Positions 43,260 through 52,500 of a DNA stretch of 64,000 nucleotides are shown here, piece by piece. The stretch spans positions 9,989,001 to 10,053,000 of the forward strand of contig NC_010162.1 in the NCBI RefSeq assembly GCF_000067165.1. The letters are read 5' to 3'. This stretch comes from Sorangium cellulosum So ce56 (GTDB taxonomy: Bacteria > Myxococcota_A > Polyangia > Polyangiales > Polyangiaceae). Under the pieces are notes generated by a model. That model saw only the letters and a list, made by a program, of their open reading frames with translations. It was not told the origin of the DNA and searched no databases. Numbering within the stretch: the stretch's first letter is position 1; every line of letters begins with the position of its first letter. Position numbers and translations under genes: made by a program.

Positions 43260-44348
43260 ATGACGGTCCAGGAGCTCCACGTCGCGGGATACCGCTCGAT
43301 CCGCGAGCTGACCCTCCCCCTCGCGCAGGTCAACGTCATCGTCGGACCGAACGGCGTCGGCAAGACCAACCTCTATCGCACCATGGTGCTGCTCGGCTCC
43401 GCGGCGAGCGGGACCTTTGCGCGCACGCTGGCCGAGGAGGGGGGGATGCCCTCGGTGCTCTGGGCCGGCCAGCGCAGCAAAGGCCCGGTGCGGATGACGC
43501 TGCGCGTGCGGCTGGATCAGCTCGTCTACGAGCTTCAGTGCGGGCTGACGCCGCCGCCGGGAGGGCCGTTCCAGCTGGACCCGGACATCAAGGAAGAGAA
43601 CCTCTGGCTGCTCGACAAGCGCCGCCGCCTGCCGATGCTGGAGCGGGCCGCGGGCTCGGCCTTCGCGCGCGACGCGGACGGCCACCGCGTGACCTTTCCC
43701 TTCTCGCTCTGGGGCTCGGAGTCGGTGCTGGCGCAGGTGGTGGAGCCGCACCGCTTTCCGTTGCTCTCGGTGGTGCGGCAACAGCTGATGAACTTCCGGT
43801 TCTATCACCACTTCCGCACCGACTCCGGCGCGCCGTTGCGGGTCGAGCAGGTCGGGGTGCGGACGCCTGTGCTCAGCACCGATGGCCACGATCTGGCCGC
43901 GGCGCTGGCGACGATCCTCGACATCGGCGACAGGGGCGCCTTGAAGGATGCCGTCTCCAGCGCGTTCCCTGGCGCGTCGCTCGAGGTCTCCTCGACGCAG
44001 GGGCGGTTCCGCGTCGAGCTCGGGTTGCCAGGGATGTCGCGGCCGCTCGACGCCCGCGAGTTCTCGGACGGCACGGCGCGCTATCTCTGCCTCCTGGCGG
44101 CGCTGCTGAGCCCGAGGCCTCCGCTGCTGATGGCGCTGAACGAACCGGAGACGAGCCTGCATCCGGATCTGCTCGGGCCGCTCGGGGATCTCCTTGTGCA
44201 CGCGGCATCCCGGAGCCAGCTGTGGATCACGACGCACTCCCGCCCGCTGGCGGAGCGGATCCGCAAGGCGACGCCCTGCCGGCTCATCGAGCTTGGCAAG
44301 AATGGTGGAGAGACGGTGCTGGCGAGCGGCGCGACGGAGGATGAATAA
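43260..44348 (+). CDS. AAA family ATPase (OLD/RecF-like)
   Basis: The 362-residue protein is a single-domain ABC-type ATPase. It has a RecF-like start (LHVAGYRSIRELTLPL), Walker A GPNGVGKTN at 29-37, a signature-like region REFSDGTARYLCLLAALL, Walker B LLMALNEPETSLHP and a switch His in WITTHSRPLAER. No TOPRIM nuclease domain follows, so it is the short form of this family, often annotated simply as AAA ATPase. It lies 36 bases after the YhaN-like gene on the same strand, so it may be co-transcribed and act in DNA repair or defence. That link is inference from position. Confidence 0.88.
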   Translation: MTVQELHVAGYRSIRELTLPLAQVNVIVGPNGVGKTNLYRTMVLLGSAASGTFARTLAEEGGMPSVLWAGQRSKGPVRMTLRVRLDQLVYELQCGLTPPPGGPFQLDPDIKEENLWLLDKRRRLPMLERAAGSAFARDADGHRVTFPFSLWGSESVLAQVVEPHRFPLLSVVRQQLMNFRFYHHFRTDSGAPLRVEQVGVRTPVLSTDGHDLAAALATILDIGDRGALKDAVSSAFPGASLEVSSTQGRFRVELGLPGMSRPLDAREFSDGTARYLCLLAALLSPRPPLLMALNEPETSLHPDLLGPLGDLLVHAASRSQLWITTHSRPLAERIRKATPCRLIELGKNGGETVLASGATEDE

Positions 44349-44381
44349 CGTCCGCCATCAACGACAGAGGTCTCCTCGTGT

Positions 44382-44924
44382 TCATTCGATGGTCCATCGA
44401 AGCACGGGACCAGCGACGACGACGAAGGCCGCGTGGCCCGGAAGCACAGGACTATCCCCGCCGAGCCACTGCACATGGGCGCTCGTCGACCAGCCCAGCG
44501 GCCCTGCGAAGTACGAGTTGACCTGCGCATGCCCGCCTATCGCCACCCCGGCGACGCGCCCGCACAAGGCAACGCCGCACGACGGCATGTCGTAGAGCGC
44601 GATCGATGGCCCCAGACTGAAATGGCCGTCCTCCCATGTAACTCCGACGTCGAGTGACGTCTGATTGTAGACACCGAGCCCGCCGTCCTGGGTCGCCAGG
44701 AGGACGGTGAACAGGTCGTGGACCATGAACAAGAAGTCTCGCTCGAAGGGCCACGATATCGCCGCTTGTGGACCCACCGCGGGGCGAGAATCGTCGCCGA
44801 TCTGAATCCACCCGAAACTCCCACCAGCGCTGATTTCGGCCGCTCCTGCTCGCGCCGGTGCGGCGAGGAGCGGGAGGACGACCGCGACCGCCCATGGGAT
44901 CTTCTGCCAGCCTCTTGTGCCCAT
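44382..44924 (-). CDS. Hypothetical exported protein, beta-rich
   Basis: The 180-residue product has a clear signal peptide (KIPWAVAVVLPLLAAPARAGAAE, cleavage near the A-x-A). The mature part is Gly- and aromatic-rich with alternating hydrophobic residues, and its last residues are VVVAGPVLRWTIE. That pattern suggests a small outer-membrane beta-barrel. Two Cys (SCGVALCG) could form a disulfide. I do not recognise a family. A GGGGAGG ribosome site lies just upstream of the ATG. Confidence 0.7.
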   Translation of the reverse strand: MGTRGWQKIPWAVAVVLPLLAAPARAGAAEISAGGSFGWIQIGDDSRPAVGPQAAISWPFERDFLFMVHDLFTVLLATQDGGLGVYNQTSLDVGVTWEDGHFSLGPSIALYDMPSCGVALCGRVAGVAIGGHAQVNSYFAGPLGWSTSAHVQWLGGDSPVLPGHAAFVVVAGPVLRWTIE

Positions 44925-45092
44925 GGTACCTCCCCTTTCCCCCGGCGGACGAGCGACGTGACGACGCGAGCCGTCCTACCGACGGTGAAATTGGACGTCA
45001 ACCGGGATTCCCGCGGGTAAACGCTCACGGTTCAGGGAGTGATCCGGGGAGCCCCGGCGTCGCCGTCTCCGAGGTGGCCGCCGACGACACGC

Positions 45093-46235
45093 TCACTCCG
45101 GACACGGCCCGGCGCACCCCTCACCGCCGCAGTCGACGCCGGCCTCGTCGCCGTTCTTCACGCCGTCCGTGCAGGTAGGGGCCTCGCAGGCGCCACCCCA
45201 GCACACCCCGCTCTTGCAGTCCGCGCCGGTCTTGCAGCCCCCGCCCGGCTCGCAGCGCGGGCAATACTGCTTGCCGCAGTCGACGCCGGACTCGCGGCCG
45301 TTCTTCACACCGTCGCTGCAGGTCGGGATCATGCAGCTCTCGTTCGTGCACACGCCGCTCATGCAGTCCGTGGCCGCGCGGCAGCGGTCCCCCGCCTGGC
45401 AGGGCCGGCAGGGGCCACCGCAGTTGAAGCCGGTCTCTCCGCGATCGCCGTCCTGCACGTCGTTCACGCAGTGCTCCGGCACGCACCAGACGCCATCACA
45501 CGCGAGCCCGCCGGGACAGCGCAGCGACGCGTCGGTGTCGACACACTGCACGCAGGCGCCCTCATGGCACCGCCCCTCGCCCGAAGCAGGGCACGTGACT
45601 TCGTTCAAGAGGAGGTGCTGCGGCTCATCGACCGCGCAGAAGTCGAGGGTGCACTGGTTGCCGTCATCGTAGACGTCCTGGGCCGCCGCGCTGACCACGC
45701 GGCCGTCGGCCGTACACTCCTCGATCTTGCAGTCGCCGCGGAGCTGCGACTCGAGCGGGCCCTTGTGGATCTCCACCGCGCACGCGCCGTCCACGCACCG
45801 CCCCGCGCCGCACCGCGGGTCCGGCGGGCCAGGGCACTCCGCGTCGCTCTCGCAGCCGCCGGGCGGCCCCCCGGGGCACTCCGCGCCGCTCTCACAGCCG
45901 CCGGGCGGCACGGGCACCCCGGAGCACTTCTCGGTGCCCTCCTCGGTGCCCTCCGCGCACTCGTCGCAGGTGAGGCACTCCTTGAAACACTCCGAGTCCT
46001 GCTCGCCGCGCGAGCCCTCCTCGCCGCGCGCGCAGCAGATGACCTTGCCCGGGTCGCCGCACACGCAGCGCTCATCGACGCAGACCGTGCCCGGCACGTA
46101 CTGGTGGTCCGACTCGCAGTCATCCGTGACCGCGCAGTCTCCGCCCATATAGGGCACGTCACCACATGCAAAGAACGTCGCTGGGCCGATGAGAAGAATG
46201 GAACCAACCAACCAAGGCGCGATGGGCCTACCCAT
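45093..46235 (-). CDS. Cysteine-rich secreted/lipoprotein with DGVKNG-type repeats
   Basis: Starting at ATG 46235 (GGAGG upstream), the 380-residue protein has an N-terminal hydrophobic segment ending in ATFFAC, an imperfect lipobox. The rest is densely cysteine-rich. Spaced repeats include CSDGVKNGRESGVDCG and CTDGVKNGDEAGVDCG, each followed by a C-x-x-C, and also CxSGVC modules. This repeat is common in cell-surface proteins of Polyangiales; its function is unknown. Many disulfides imply a periplasmic or extracellular location. An Asp/Gly/Cys-rich middle (GGCESGAECPGG) resembles small Cys-knot repeats. Confidence 0.8.
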   Translation of the reverse strand: MGRPIAPWLVGSILLIGPATFFACGDVPYMGGDCAVTDDCESDHQYVPGTVCVDERCVCGDPGKVICCARGEEGSRGEQDSECFKECLTCDECAEGTEEGTEKCSGVPVPPGGCESGAECPGGPPGGCESDAECPGPPDPRCGAGRCVDGACAVEIHKGPLESQLRGDCKIEECTADGRVVSAAAQDVYDDGNQCTLDFCAVDEPQHLLLNEVTCPASGEGRCHEGACVQCVDTDASLRCPGGLACDGVWCVPEHCVNDVQDGDRGETGFNCGGPCRPCQAGDRCRAATDCMSGVCTNESCMIPTCSDGVKNGRESGVDCGKQYCPRCEPGGGCKTGADCKSGVCWGGACEAPTCTDGVKNGDEAGVDCGGEGCAGPCPE

Positions 46236-46560
46236 GCTCCAGTCCTCCGGCACGAGGCTGAGGCGCCGGCACCCTGGCGGCCCCAATCCGCCGGGGTGTC
46301 GTTTGCCTGTCATCCGAGGCGCGCACTATGCCGCGTCGGGCCCGCCGCCGTCACGCAAGTTTTCGCCAGAATGCGTTGCTGGGGAGGCGGCCTTCCAGCA
46401 GGGCAGGCGCGCCGTCGAAGGGAGGAAAAACGGTGCTCGTCAACGGAAAGCCGCGGACAGGCACCGTGTTCTCCGCCGGGCCGCGAGGAGGGACGTCCGC
46501 TGCCGTGCGCCCCTGCTCACCGGGTCGCGCCGCGTCGCACCGGGACGCTTCGCCTCCGGC
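46236..46560. other. Intergenic region upstream of the Cys-rich gene
   Basis: The 325 bases lie between the start of the Cys-rich gene and the stop of the DUF202 gene, both on the minus strand. It should contain the promoter of the Cys-rich gene. I see no gene, clear promoter or strong hairpin. Confidence 0.3.
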
Positions 46561-46950
46561 TCACGAGGCGAACAGCCAGGCGATGCTCGCCGCGCCGGCC
46601 AGGAAGAGCGCCGCCGTGAAGATCAGGATCGCCGTCCGGTCAGGTCGGTACTCCCCACGATCGATGGCGCGAGCGACGCGCAGGTAACGCACCGCCGCCC
46701 ACGCGATGAGCCCCATCCCGAGCACGACCATCCCCGCGCCGAGGCCCACGACCTCGCGCAGCAACGACCGCGGCCCTCCCGGCGCGGTTGGCGGCCCCGC
46801 CTCCAGGAAGTAGAGGCTGACCCGGTTGAGCGTGATGCCGAAGCCGAGCAGCGCGATCGCCGTGCGCACGTAGGCGAGGTGCGTCCGCTCGTTGGCCAGG
46901 TGCTCCCTCGCGTAGGCCTCCGTGCGCTTCACGCTCTCCTCGCCGGGCAT
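46561..46950 (-). CDS. DUF202 (YidH-like) membrane protein
   Basis: The 129-residue protein has a short N-terminal head with NERTHLAYVRTAIALLGFG, the DUF202 signature (R-T-x-L-A-x-x-R-T). Three membrane helices follow (ending TAILIFTAALFLAGAASIAWLF). The family is of unknown function and sits in the inner membrane. Start ATG 46950 is preceded by GGAGGGCG. It lies 35 bases after the molybdoenzyme gene and is probably co-transcribed with it. Confidence 0.85.
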   Translation of the reverse strand: MPGEESVKRTEAYAREHLANERTHLAYVRTAIALLGFGITLNRVSLYFLEAGPPTAPGGPRSLLREVVGLGAGMVVLGMGLIAWAAVRYLRVARAIDRGEYRPDRTAILIFTAALFLAGAASIAWLFAS

Positions 46951-46985
46951 GGTGGCTCGCCCTCCTCGTCGCGCGGCGCCCCGCC

Positions 46986-47705
46986 CTAGCGGCGGCCGTA
47001 CCGATCGTCGAACCACGGGTACGCCGTGTTCGAGTAGCCGCGGACCTCCCAGAACCCCGGCTGATCCGCCGCGCTGAACGTGATCCGCCGGATCCACTTC
47101 GCGCCCTTCCAGGAGTAGAGCTGCGGCGTGATCATCCGCACCGGGCCCCCGTGCTCGCGCGGCAGCGGCTTGCCCTCCCAGGTGTGGACGAGCAGCACGT
47201 CGGGCAGCATGGCCTCCTCGAGCGGCAGGTTCGTCGTGTAGGGGGTCTGCGTGCCGGGCGCGATGTCGCTCGCCTCGATCAGCACGAAGCGCGCGTCCGC
47301 GAGCGGGCGCGCGCGCTCCGCGAGGGCGGCGAACCGGACGCCGATCCAGTGGTTGTCCAGGCGGCTCCAGGTGGTCACGCAGTGGAAGTCGGACACGTCC
47401 AGCGTCTGCGGCAGCGCCATGAACTCTTCCCAGGAGTAGGTCCGCGGCGCCTCGCAGAGCCCGTCGATCTCGAGCTGCCAGCGCTCGGTCGGGATGTCCG
47501 GCGTATCGCCGAGATCGAGCACCGGCCAGCTCTTCACCTCGCGCTGCCCGACCGGCAGCCTCGGCATCCCGTGCCGGTTCGGCGGCCCGCTGCCCATCGG
47601 CGCGAGCCCGTCGAAGGCGCCCTTGCCGCGCGCCGCCTGCCGCGCGGCGAACGCTTGCTTGCGCTCGATCAACGACCTCGCCCGCCGCCCCGCGTCGTCC
47701 CCCAT
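46986..47705 (-). CDS. Sulfite-oxidase-family molybdopterin oxidoreductase
   Basis: The 239-residue protein has the SUOX fold core: GLCEAPRTYSWEEFMALP, DFHCVTTWSRLDNHWIGVRF with the Mo-ligand Cys, LPREHGGPVRMITPQLYSWKGAKWI and GFWEVRGYSNTAYPW. Homologues (the MsrP/YedY catalytic type) reduce or oxidise sulfur compounds. The substrate here cannot be inferred. No Tat twin-Arg signal is evident. The N-terminus is hydrophilic with ARRARSLIERKQAF, so the protein is probably cytoplasmic unless the start is misplaced. There is no Shine-Dalgarno sequence before the ATG. It forms a likely two-gene unit with the downstream DUF202 gene; a haem partner (MsrQ) is not seen. Confidence 0.85.
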   Translation of the reverse strand: MGDDAGRRARSLIERKQAFAARQAARGKGAFDGLAPMGSGPPNRHGMPRLPVGQREVKSWPVLDLGDTPDIPTERWQLEIDGLCEAPRTYSWEEFMALPQTLDVSDFHCVTTWSRLDNHWIGVRFAALAERARPLADARFVLIEASDIAPGTQTPYTTNLPLEEAMLPDVLLVHTWEGKPLPREHGGPVRMITPQLYSWKGAKWIRRITFSAADQPGFWEVRGYSNTAYPWFDDRYGRR

Positions 47706-47748
47706 GACGTGACCATGGCGAGAGCTCTAGACGCCTGCAAGAGCGAGC

Positions 47749-48129
47749 TCATCCGACCTTGCGGCCCGAGAGCTCCACGGATGCGGCATCCACCGACACC
47801 GACGTCGGCGGGCCGAACTTCTTGACCTGAACGGTCACGAGGAGGGCCGGCGTGTCGTCGAGCACGCGCTCGATGATGCGCTCGGCGAGCGTCTCGAGCA
47901 GCTTGTATGACGCGCTCGTGCCCGACTCGACGACGAGGCTCGCGAGCCTGTCGTAATCGAAGACGCGCGCGCGCGTGTCCGCTCGAGGCAACAGCGAGAC
48001 CGGGAGCTCCACCTCCAGGCACACGACGAAATCCTGGGGCAGGTCGCGCTCGGCGCGAGACACGCCGTGCTTGGCGCGAAAGCGGATGCCGTCAAGGCGG
48101 ATCCGGTACGTCTGGATCGCGGACTCCAT
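47749..48129 (-). CDS. folB: Dihydroneopterin aldolase
   Basis: FolB converts 7,8-dihydroneopterin to 6-hydroxymethyl-dihydropterin and glycolaldehyde in folate synthesis. The 126-residue length and motifs fit: GIRFRAKHGVSRAERDLPQDFVV at the start, YDRLASLV, LLETLAERI with the catalytic-region Glu, and a final VQVKKFGPP with the catalytic-type Lys. No other folate gene is next to it. Confidence 0.9.
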   Translation of the reverse strand: MESAIQTYRIRLDGIRFRAKHGVSRAERDLPQDFVVCLEVELPVSLLPRADTRARVFDYDRLASLVVESGTSASYKLLETLAERIIERVLDDTPALLVTVQVKKFGPPTSVSVDAASVELSGRKVG

Positions 48130-48326
48130 CGGCGCCCCCTAGCACGCCTTCCGGCCGGCTTCCGCCGCAAGAATGCCAGGCGGCAGGCTCGCCCGCTCGC
48201 CGCGGCCTTCCCGGCGCGCGGCGGCCGTTCGGCGTGCCCCGGCGCGGGCGGCCTTCCCGGCGCAACCTCCCTCCAGGCGCGCGGCGGCTGCACGCCACGT
48301 GCGCCGCCTGCGCCGCGTGCGCCACG

Positions 48327-48638
48327 TCAGAGGAGAGGCCGCTTGAAGCACACGGCTTCGATCTTCGCGGTCATCTCGCTGCGCAGGAACTGCACCGGCT
48401 CCCAGCCTTCCTGCCCGAACCGCTTGAGGACCGGGTTCCATCCGGACGTGGTGGTCACCTCGATCACCTGACTGTCGCTGACGCGCGCGGTCTCCACGTC
48501 CACGCATCGAATCTCCCACCGGGGCGGATCGGTCCCCGCCTGCACCGGCGGCACCAGGAAGCGCGGCGCGACGTACGACGCGGAGCAACCGAAAAGAAAT
48601 GCGACGGCGATGGCTGTCCCGGAGCTGAGCTTCGGCAT
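48327..48638 (-). CDS. Small hypothetical lipoprotein
   Basis: The 103-residue product has a lipoprotein signal ending in FLFGC (Cys18). The mature part has three short blocks: WEIRCVDVETARVSD, NPVLKRFGQEGWEPVQFL and a Cys near the end. The pattern G-x-E-G-W-E-P-V resembles DUF4177-like small domains, which I mention only as a resemblance. Start ATG 48638 is chosen over 48701 because the lipoprotein signal starts there and AGGAAAGG precedes it. Confidence 0.6.
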   Translation of the reverse strand: MPKLSSGTAIAVAFLFGCSASYVAPRFLVPPVQAGTDPPRWEIRCVDVETARVSDSQVIEVTTTSGWNPVLKRFGQEGWEPVQFLRSEMTAKIEAVCFKRPLL

Positions 48639-48741
48639 GAGCGGTCCTTTCCTGCGGGGTCGACCCGCGAAGGCGTATCGACGCTTCGTGCGCCACGTCA
48701 ACTGGGAACGGCGCGCGCCCCGCCGCGGGCTGACGCCGCAC

Positions 48742-49482
48742 CTAGCGCTTGCGGGCGAGCGCCTCGCGGTCCTTCACGATGAGGCGCCGCCCCGCCGCGT
48801 CGAGCACCCCCTCCTTCCGGAACGCACCGAGCGTCAGCGTCACCGTCTCGCGCGTCGACCCGATCACCTGGGCGATCTCCGCGTGCGTGATCGGCGCCGA
48901 GATCAGCGTCCCACGCGGCGTCGGCACGCCCCACCGCTCCGCCGCGTGCAGGAGGAACTCGGCGAGGCGCCCTCCCACGTTCTTGAAGAGCATCGACTCG
49001 ATCCGGTCCTCGGTCTCCCGCTGCCGCGCGACGAGCAGCGCGAACACCGCGCCCCCGAGCCCCGGGTGCTGGGCGCAGAGCTCGCGGACCAGCGCGAGCG
49101 GCACCCGGACCACCTCGGCCTCATCCATCGCGATCGCCCGCTCCGTCCGCGTCTCCAGCCCGCCGAGGCACGACTCGCCGAGCACGTCGCCCGTGCCGCG
49201 GTAGCTGAGCGGGAACGCGGCCCCCGCCTCGTTGACGCGCTCGACGCGCGCGCGCCCCCGGCCGAGCACCACCAGCGTGTCCGCGGGGGCCCCCTGCTCG
49301 AAGATCGCCGCGTCGGACGCCACCACCTCGAGCACCGCGGCGTCCGTGACCGCCTCCCGCACCTCGCGATCCACCTGCGCGAACAGCGAAGAGAGCCGGA
49401 AGGCGCGCGCCACCCGAGCCTTCACGGGATCCGTGGGCTGGCGGCCAGCATCCTGCGCGTACTGGGAATCCAGATCGCTCAC
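48742..49482 (-). CDS. Crp/Fnr-family transcriptional regulator
   Basis: The 246-residue protein (GTG start at 49482; a longer open frame has no family character) has a cyclic-nucleotide-binding-like beta-barrel. It reads AIFEQGAPADTLVVLGRGRARV, with a phosphate-cassette-like GDVLGESCLGG, then a dimer helix and a winged helix-turn-helix (ITHAEIAQVIGSTRETVTLTL). Ligand and targets are unknown. No Cys cluster typical of Fe-S Fnr is present, so a direct O2-sensing role is unlikely. No clear ribosome site is seen, so the start is uncertain. Confidence 0.88.
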   Translation of the reverse strand: MSDLDSQYAQDAGRQPTDPVKARVARAFRLSSLFAQVDREVREAVTDAAVLEVVASDAAIFEQGAPADTLVVLGRGRARVERVNEAGAAFPLSYRGTGDVLGESCLGGLETRTERAIAMDEAEVVRVPLALVRELCAQHPGLGGAVFALLVARQRETEDRIESMLFKNVGGRLAEFLLHAAERWGVPTPRGTLISAPITHAEIAQVIGSTRETVTLTLGAFRKEGVLDAAGRRLIVKDREALARKR

Positions 49483-49576
49483 GGTAGGGAACAAAAGAGT
49501 AATCCATACCGCGTGGGTTGACACACAGGAATCCCTGCGACCGAGGCCCGGGCGCGGGGCGAACGGAGCCCCGCGC

Positions 49577-52500
49577 TCAGCGTCCGTCGCGGTCGAGCTG
49601 CACGACGATGTCCCGGTCGAGCGCGCCGTCCGCCGCGCGGGCGAACTGCTGGAACTTCGTATAGGCATCGGGCTGCACGCGGCCCGCGGGCAGCTCGAGG
49701 AATCGATCGAGGACCAGCGCGCCGCCCTCCATGCGATCGTTCACCCGCACGGCGCGCCCCGCGTCGTCCGCCGTCGACGGAGCGAGCTTCGTGACCACGC
49801 GCGCGCCCGCGGGGAGCTTGACGCGGAGCCGCACCTCCGAGCGCGTCGCGATCTGCTCCGACAGGTAGAGCGGCGTCTCGCGGACCGGCAGGCTGGCGAG
49901 GCTGGCCACGCGCACGCCGAAGGGCGGCGTGATGACCAGCTCCCCTCCCTGCGCGCGCGCGAAGCTCGCGGCGGCGATCTTCATCTTCAGCGTGAGCGGC
50001 CGGTCGATCTCGCTCAGCTCCTTGATCTCGATCGCCTGGAGCCGCGCCCCCGGCACCATCTGCGGCAGGAGGCGCGACTCGACGGCGTCCCTGAGCTGGG
50101 CGTCCGGGAGCGACTCCAGCGCCGAGCGCAGCGCGATCGCGAGCTTGCCCTCGTAGCGCTGCTCGATCGCCAGCGAGGCCGAGCCGTCCCGCGCCACCTC
50201 GGCGACGCCCTCCGTGACCACGCCGTCGTGCGCGCCGGACGAGGGCGTCACCTCGCGCGGCGTCCCCGGCTTCAGCACGATCGCCGGCTGCCCGCGGAGG
50301 GAGCTCGGCAGGTAGCCGTACGGCGCGAACTTGTCGCGCACGAACATCCAGCGGACCCCGCCCGCGCCGGGCTTGTCCCCGGTGTCGAGGCGGACGGCGA
50401 GCGCGTTGAACGTCTCGGCCTCGCTCATGGGCCCGCGCGGCGGCGCGGTGAGCCGGTCGCTCACGACGCCGTAGCCGGCGTCGATGCCGACGAGGCGGCA
50501 CAGGTAGAGGAACGCCTCGGTCCGGTTGCCGCTCTTGCCGATGACGACGCGGCGGCCGTCGTCCTCGCGCCCCGGCTCCACGTTGGCGAGCACCCACCGG
50601 TAGATCCGGCGCGCCTGCTCGTCCTTCGACGGCGCCGCTCCCCCGCCCTCGCCGCGCGCGCCCTGCGCGGCGCCGGCGGCCTTCCCCTGCTCGCCGCCGC
50701 CCGCGGCCGGCGAGCGCGGCGCGAGCGGCGTGCGCGTGATCGCCTGCGCGATGCGCACGAGCCGGGGATCGCGCGGCGTCTCGTCGGCGGCCGCGTCGAC
50801 CATGCGCGCGATCGTGCTGTCCAGGCGGATGCCCCAGCCGATGCGGATGTTCGGAAGGAACTCCGAGATCGGCGCGCTCGCCGGCTCCTCCGGGAGCGCG
50901 GGGCTCTTGTCGACCCGGTAGCGGCGCGTGACGAGCGCTCCGGACTCGACGATCTCCGGCGCCGGGACGGCGCCGGAGGCCTCCACGTCGAGCGGCCTGC
51001 TCTTCGGCGACACGACGATGAACTCGCTCCGCCAGTAGGGGACCTTCTCCTCGCGGAAGAACCAGCGCGGGCCCTGGAACGTGAGGCCCCCCTGCCCGTC
51101 GCCGCGCAGCACGAACAGGTTCTCCACCTCGATGTAGTCGCCCACCTCGAGGTGGGGCATCGTCACGGTCGGCTTGTCCTCGATGAACTCCGGCTCGTGG
51201 ATCGACCCGTCGCGCTTGACCGTGCGGAGCTTGAGCACGAGCCCCTCGGGCATGCGCTGCTCGGCGTGCTCCTGGATGGCCTCCCGCGACTGGATCCGGA
51301 TGATCTCGTGCTGGAGCATCCGCGCCGAGCCGTCCTCGTGGACCCACATGGCCGCATAGTCGAGCACGCGCGCCGCCGTGCCCGGCATGACCTCGCCCGA
51401 GGCCTCGTGCTCGGCGATCACCTTCTTCGAGTCCAGCCGGTACGGGCTGAGCTCCGTCGTGCCGTCGAGCAGCTCGATCGCGTCGCGCAGGCCCGAGGTG
51501 TCGGCGCCGGTGCGGATCGCCTCGATGAGCGCCTTCTGGAGCGCGTCGCGCTCTCCCCGCGCGAAGCGCGCGTCCGCGAGGGCGAGGCGCGCGTCGGCGT
51601 CGTCCGGCGACTTCGCGAGCGCGCGCTCGAGCTGCTCGAACGACTCGGCGCGCTTGCCGGCGCGGGTCAGGAGGTCGGCGATGCGCGCGGCGATGTCCTT
51701 GCGGTCCTTGCGGGCGGAGCCGAGGCGCTGGAGCTCCTTGATCGCCGCCCCGTAGTCGCGGCGATCGATCGCCCTCTCCAGCTCGATCTCCGCGTCGGGA
51801 TCGAGCTCCCGGATGCGCGCGGCGAGGGCGTCGGCCTGCGCGATGTGCCCGTCGCCGTCGTAGATCCGGAGGAGCGCGCCCAGCACCTCGATGTCGTCCG
51901 GGAAGCGCGCGGCGGCCTCCTTCACGGTGCGGACCTGCTCGACGCGCCAGCCGAGGCGCGAGTACATCCCGGCGAGCGTCTTCAGGAGGTCGGGCACCTC
52001 CCGGAAGCGATCGGCGAGGGCCTCGATCGTGCGGGTCATCTCGGACAGGCCGACCTTGTCGGCCTCCTCGAGCGCGAGCCAGAGGCGGGGGTACCAGAGC
52101 TCCGGGTCCTTCTCCGCGGCGCGCGCGCGCACGTCCTTCACGAGGTCTCGCCCGTCGGACGCCGGGAAGATCGGGTCCTTCTCGAGGAAGACCGCCTGGG
52201 CCGCGAGCGCGGGGCCGGTGGCGCGCGCAGGATCGGCCACGAGCGGCTCGATCAGCACGGCGCTCACGTCGTCCTGGCCCTCGAGGTGCGCGATGGTCGC
52301 GGCGAGGTACCGGGCGATCGGATCGGCCACGTCGCGCTCGGCGGGGGGCGCGCCGCGCAGGCCGAGCGCGCGCGCCACCTTCGGCGCGGGCTGCGGCGGC
52401 ACGCCGAGCGCCGTGAGGAACGGCTCGATGGGGTTGGGATCCGGCAGGACCTCGGGCGGGACGAGCGAATAGGGCGGCGTCGGATCGGCGGACGTGGCCA

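Noticed and set aside
43233..44237. Minus-strand ORF over the AAA ATPase gene
   Set aside because: It is Arg/Glu/His noise and overlaps a plus-strand gene with intact Walker motifs.
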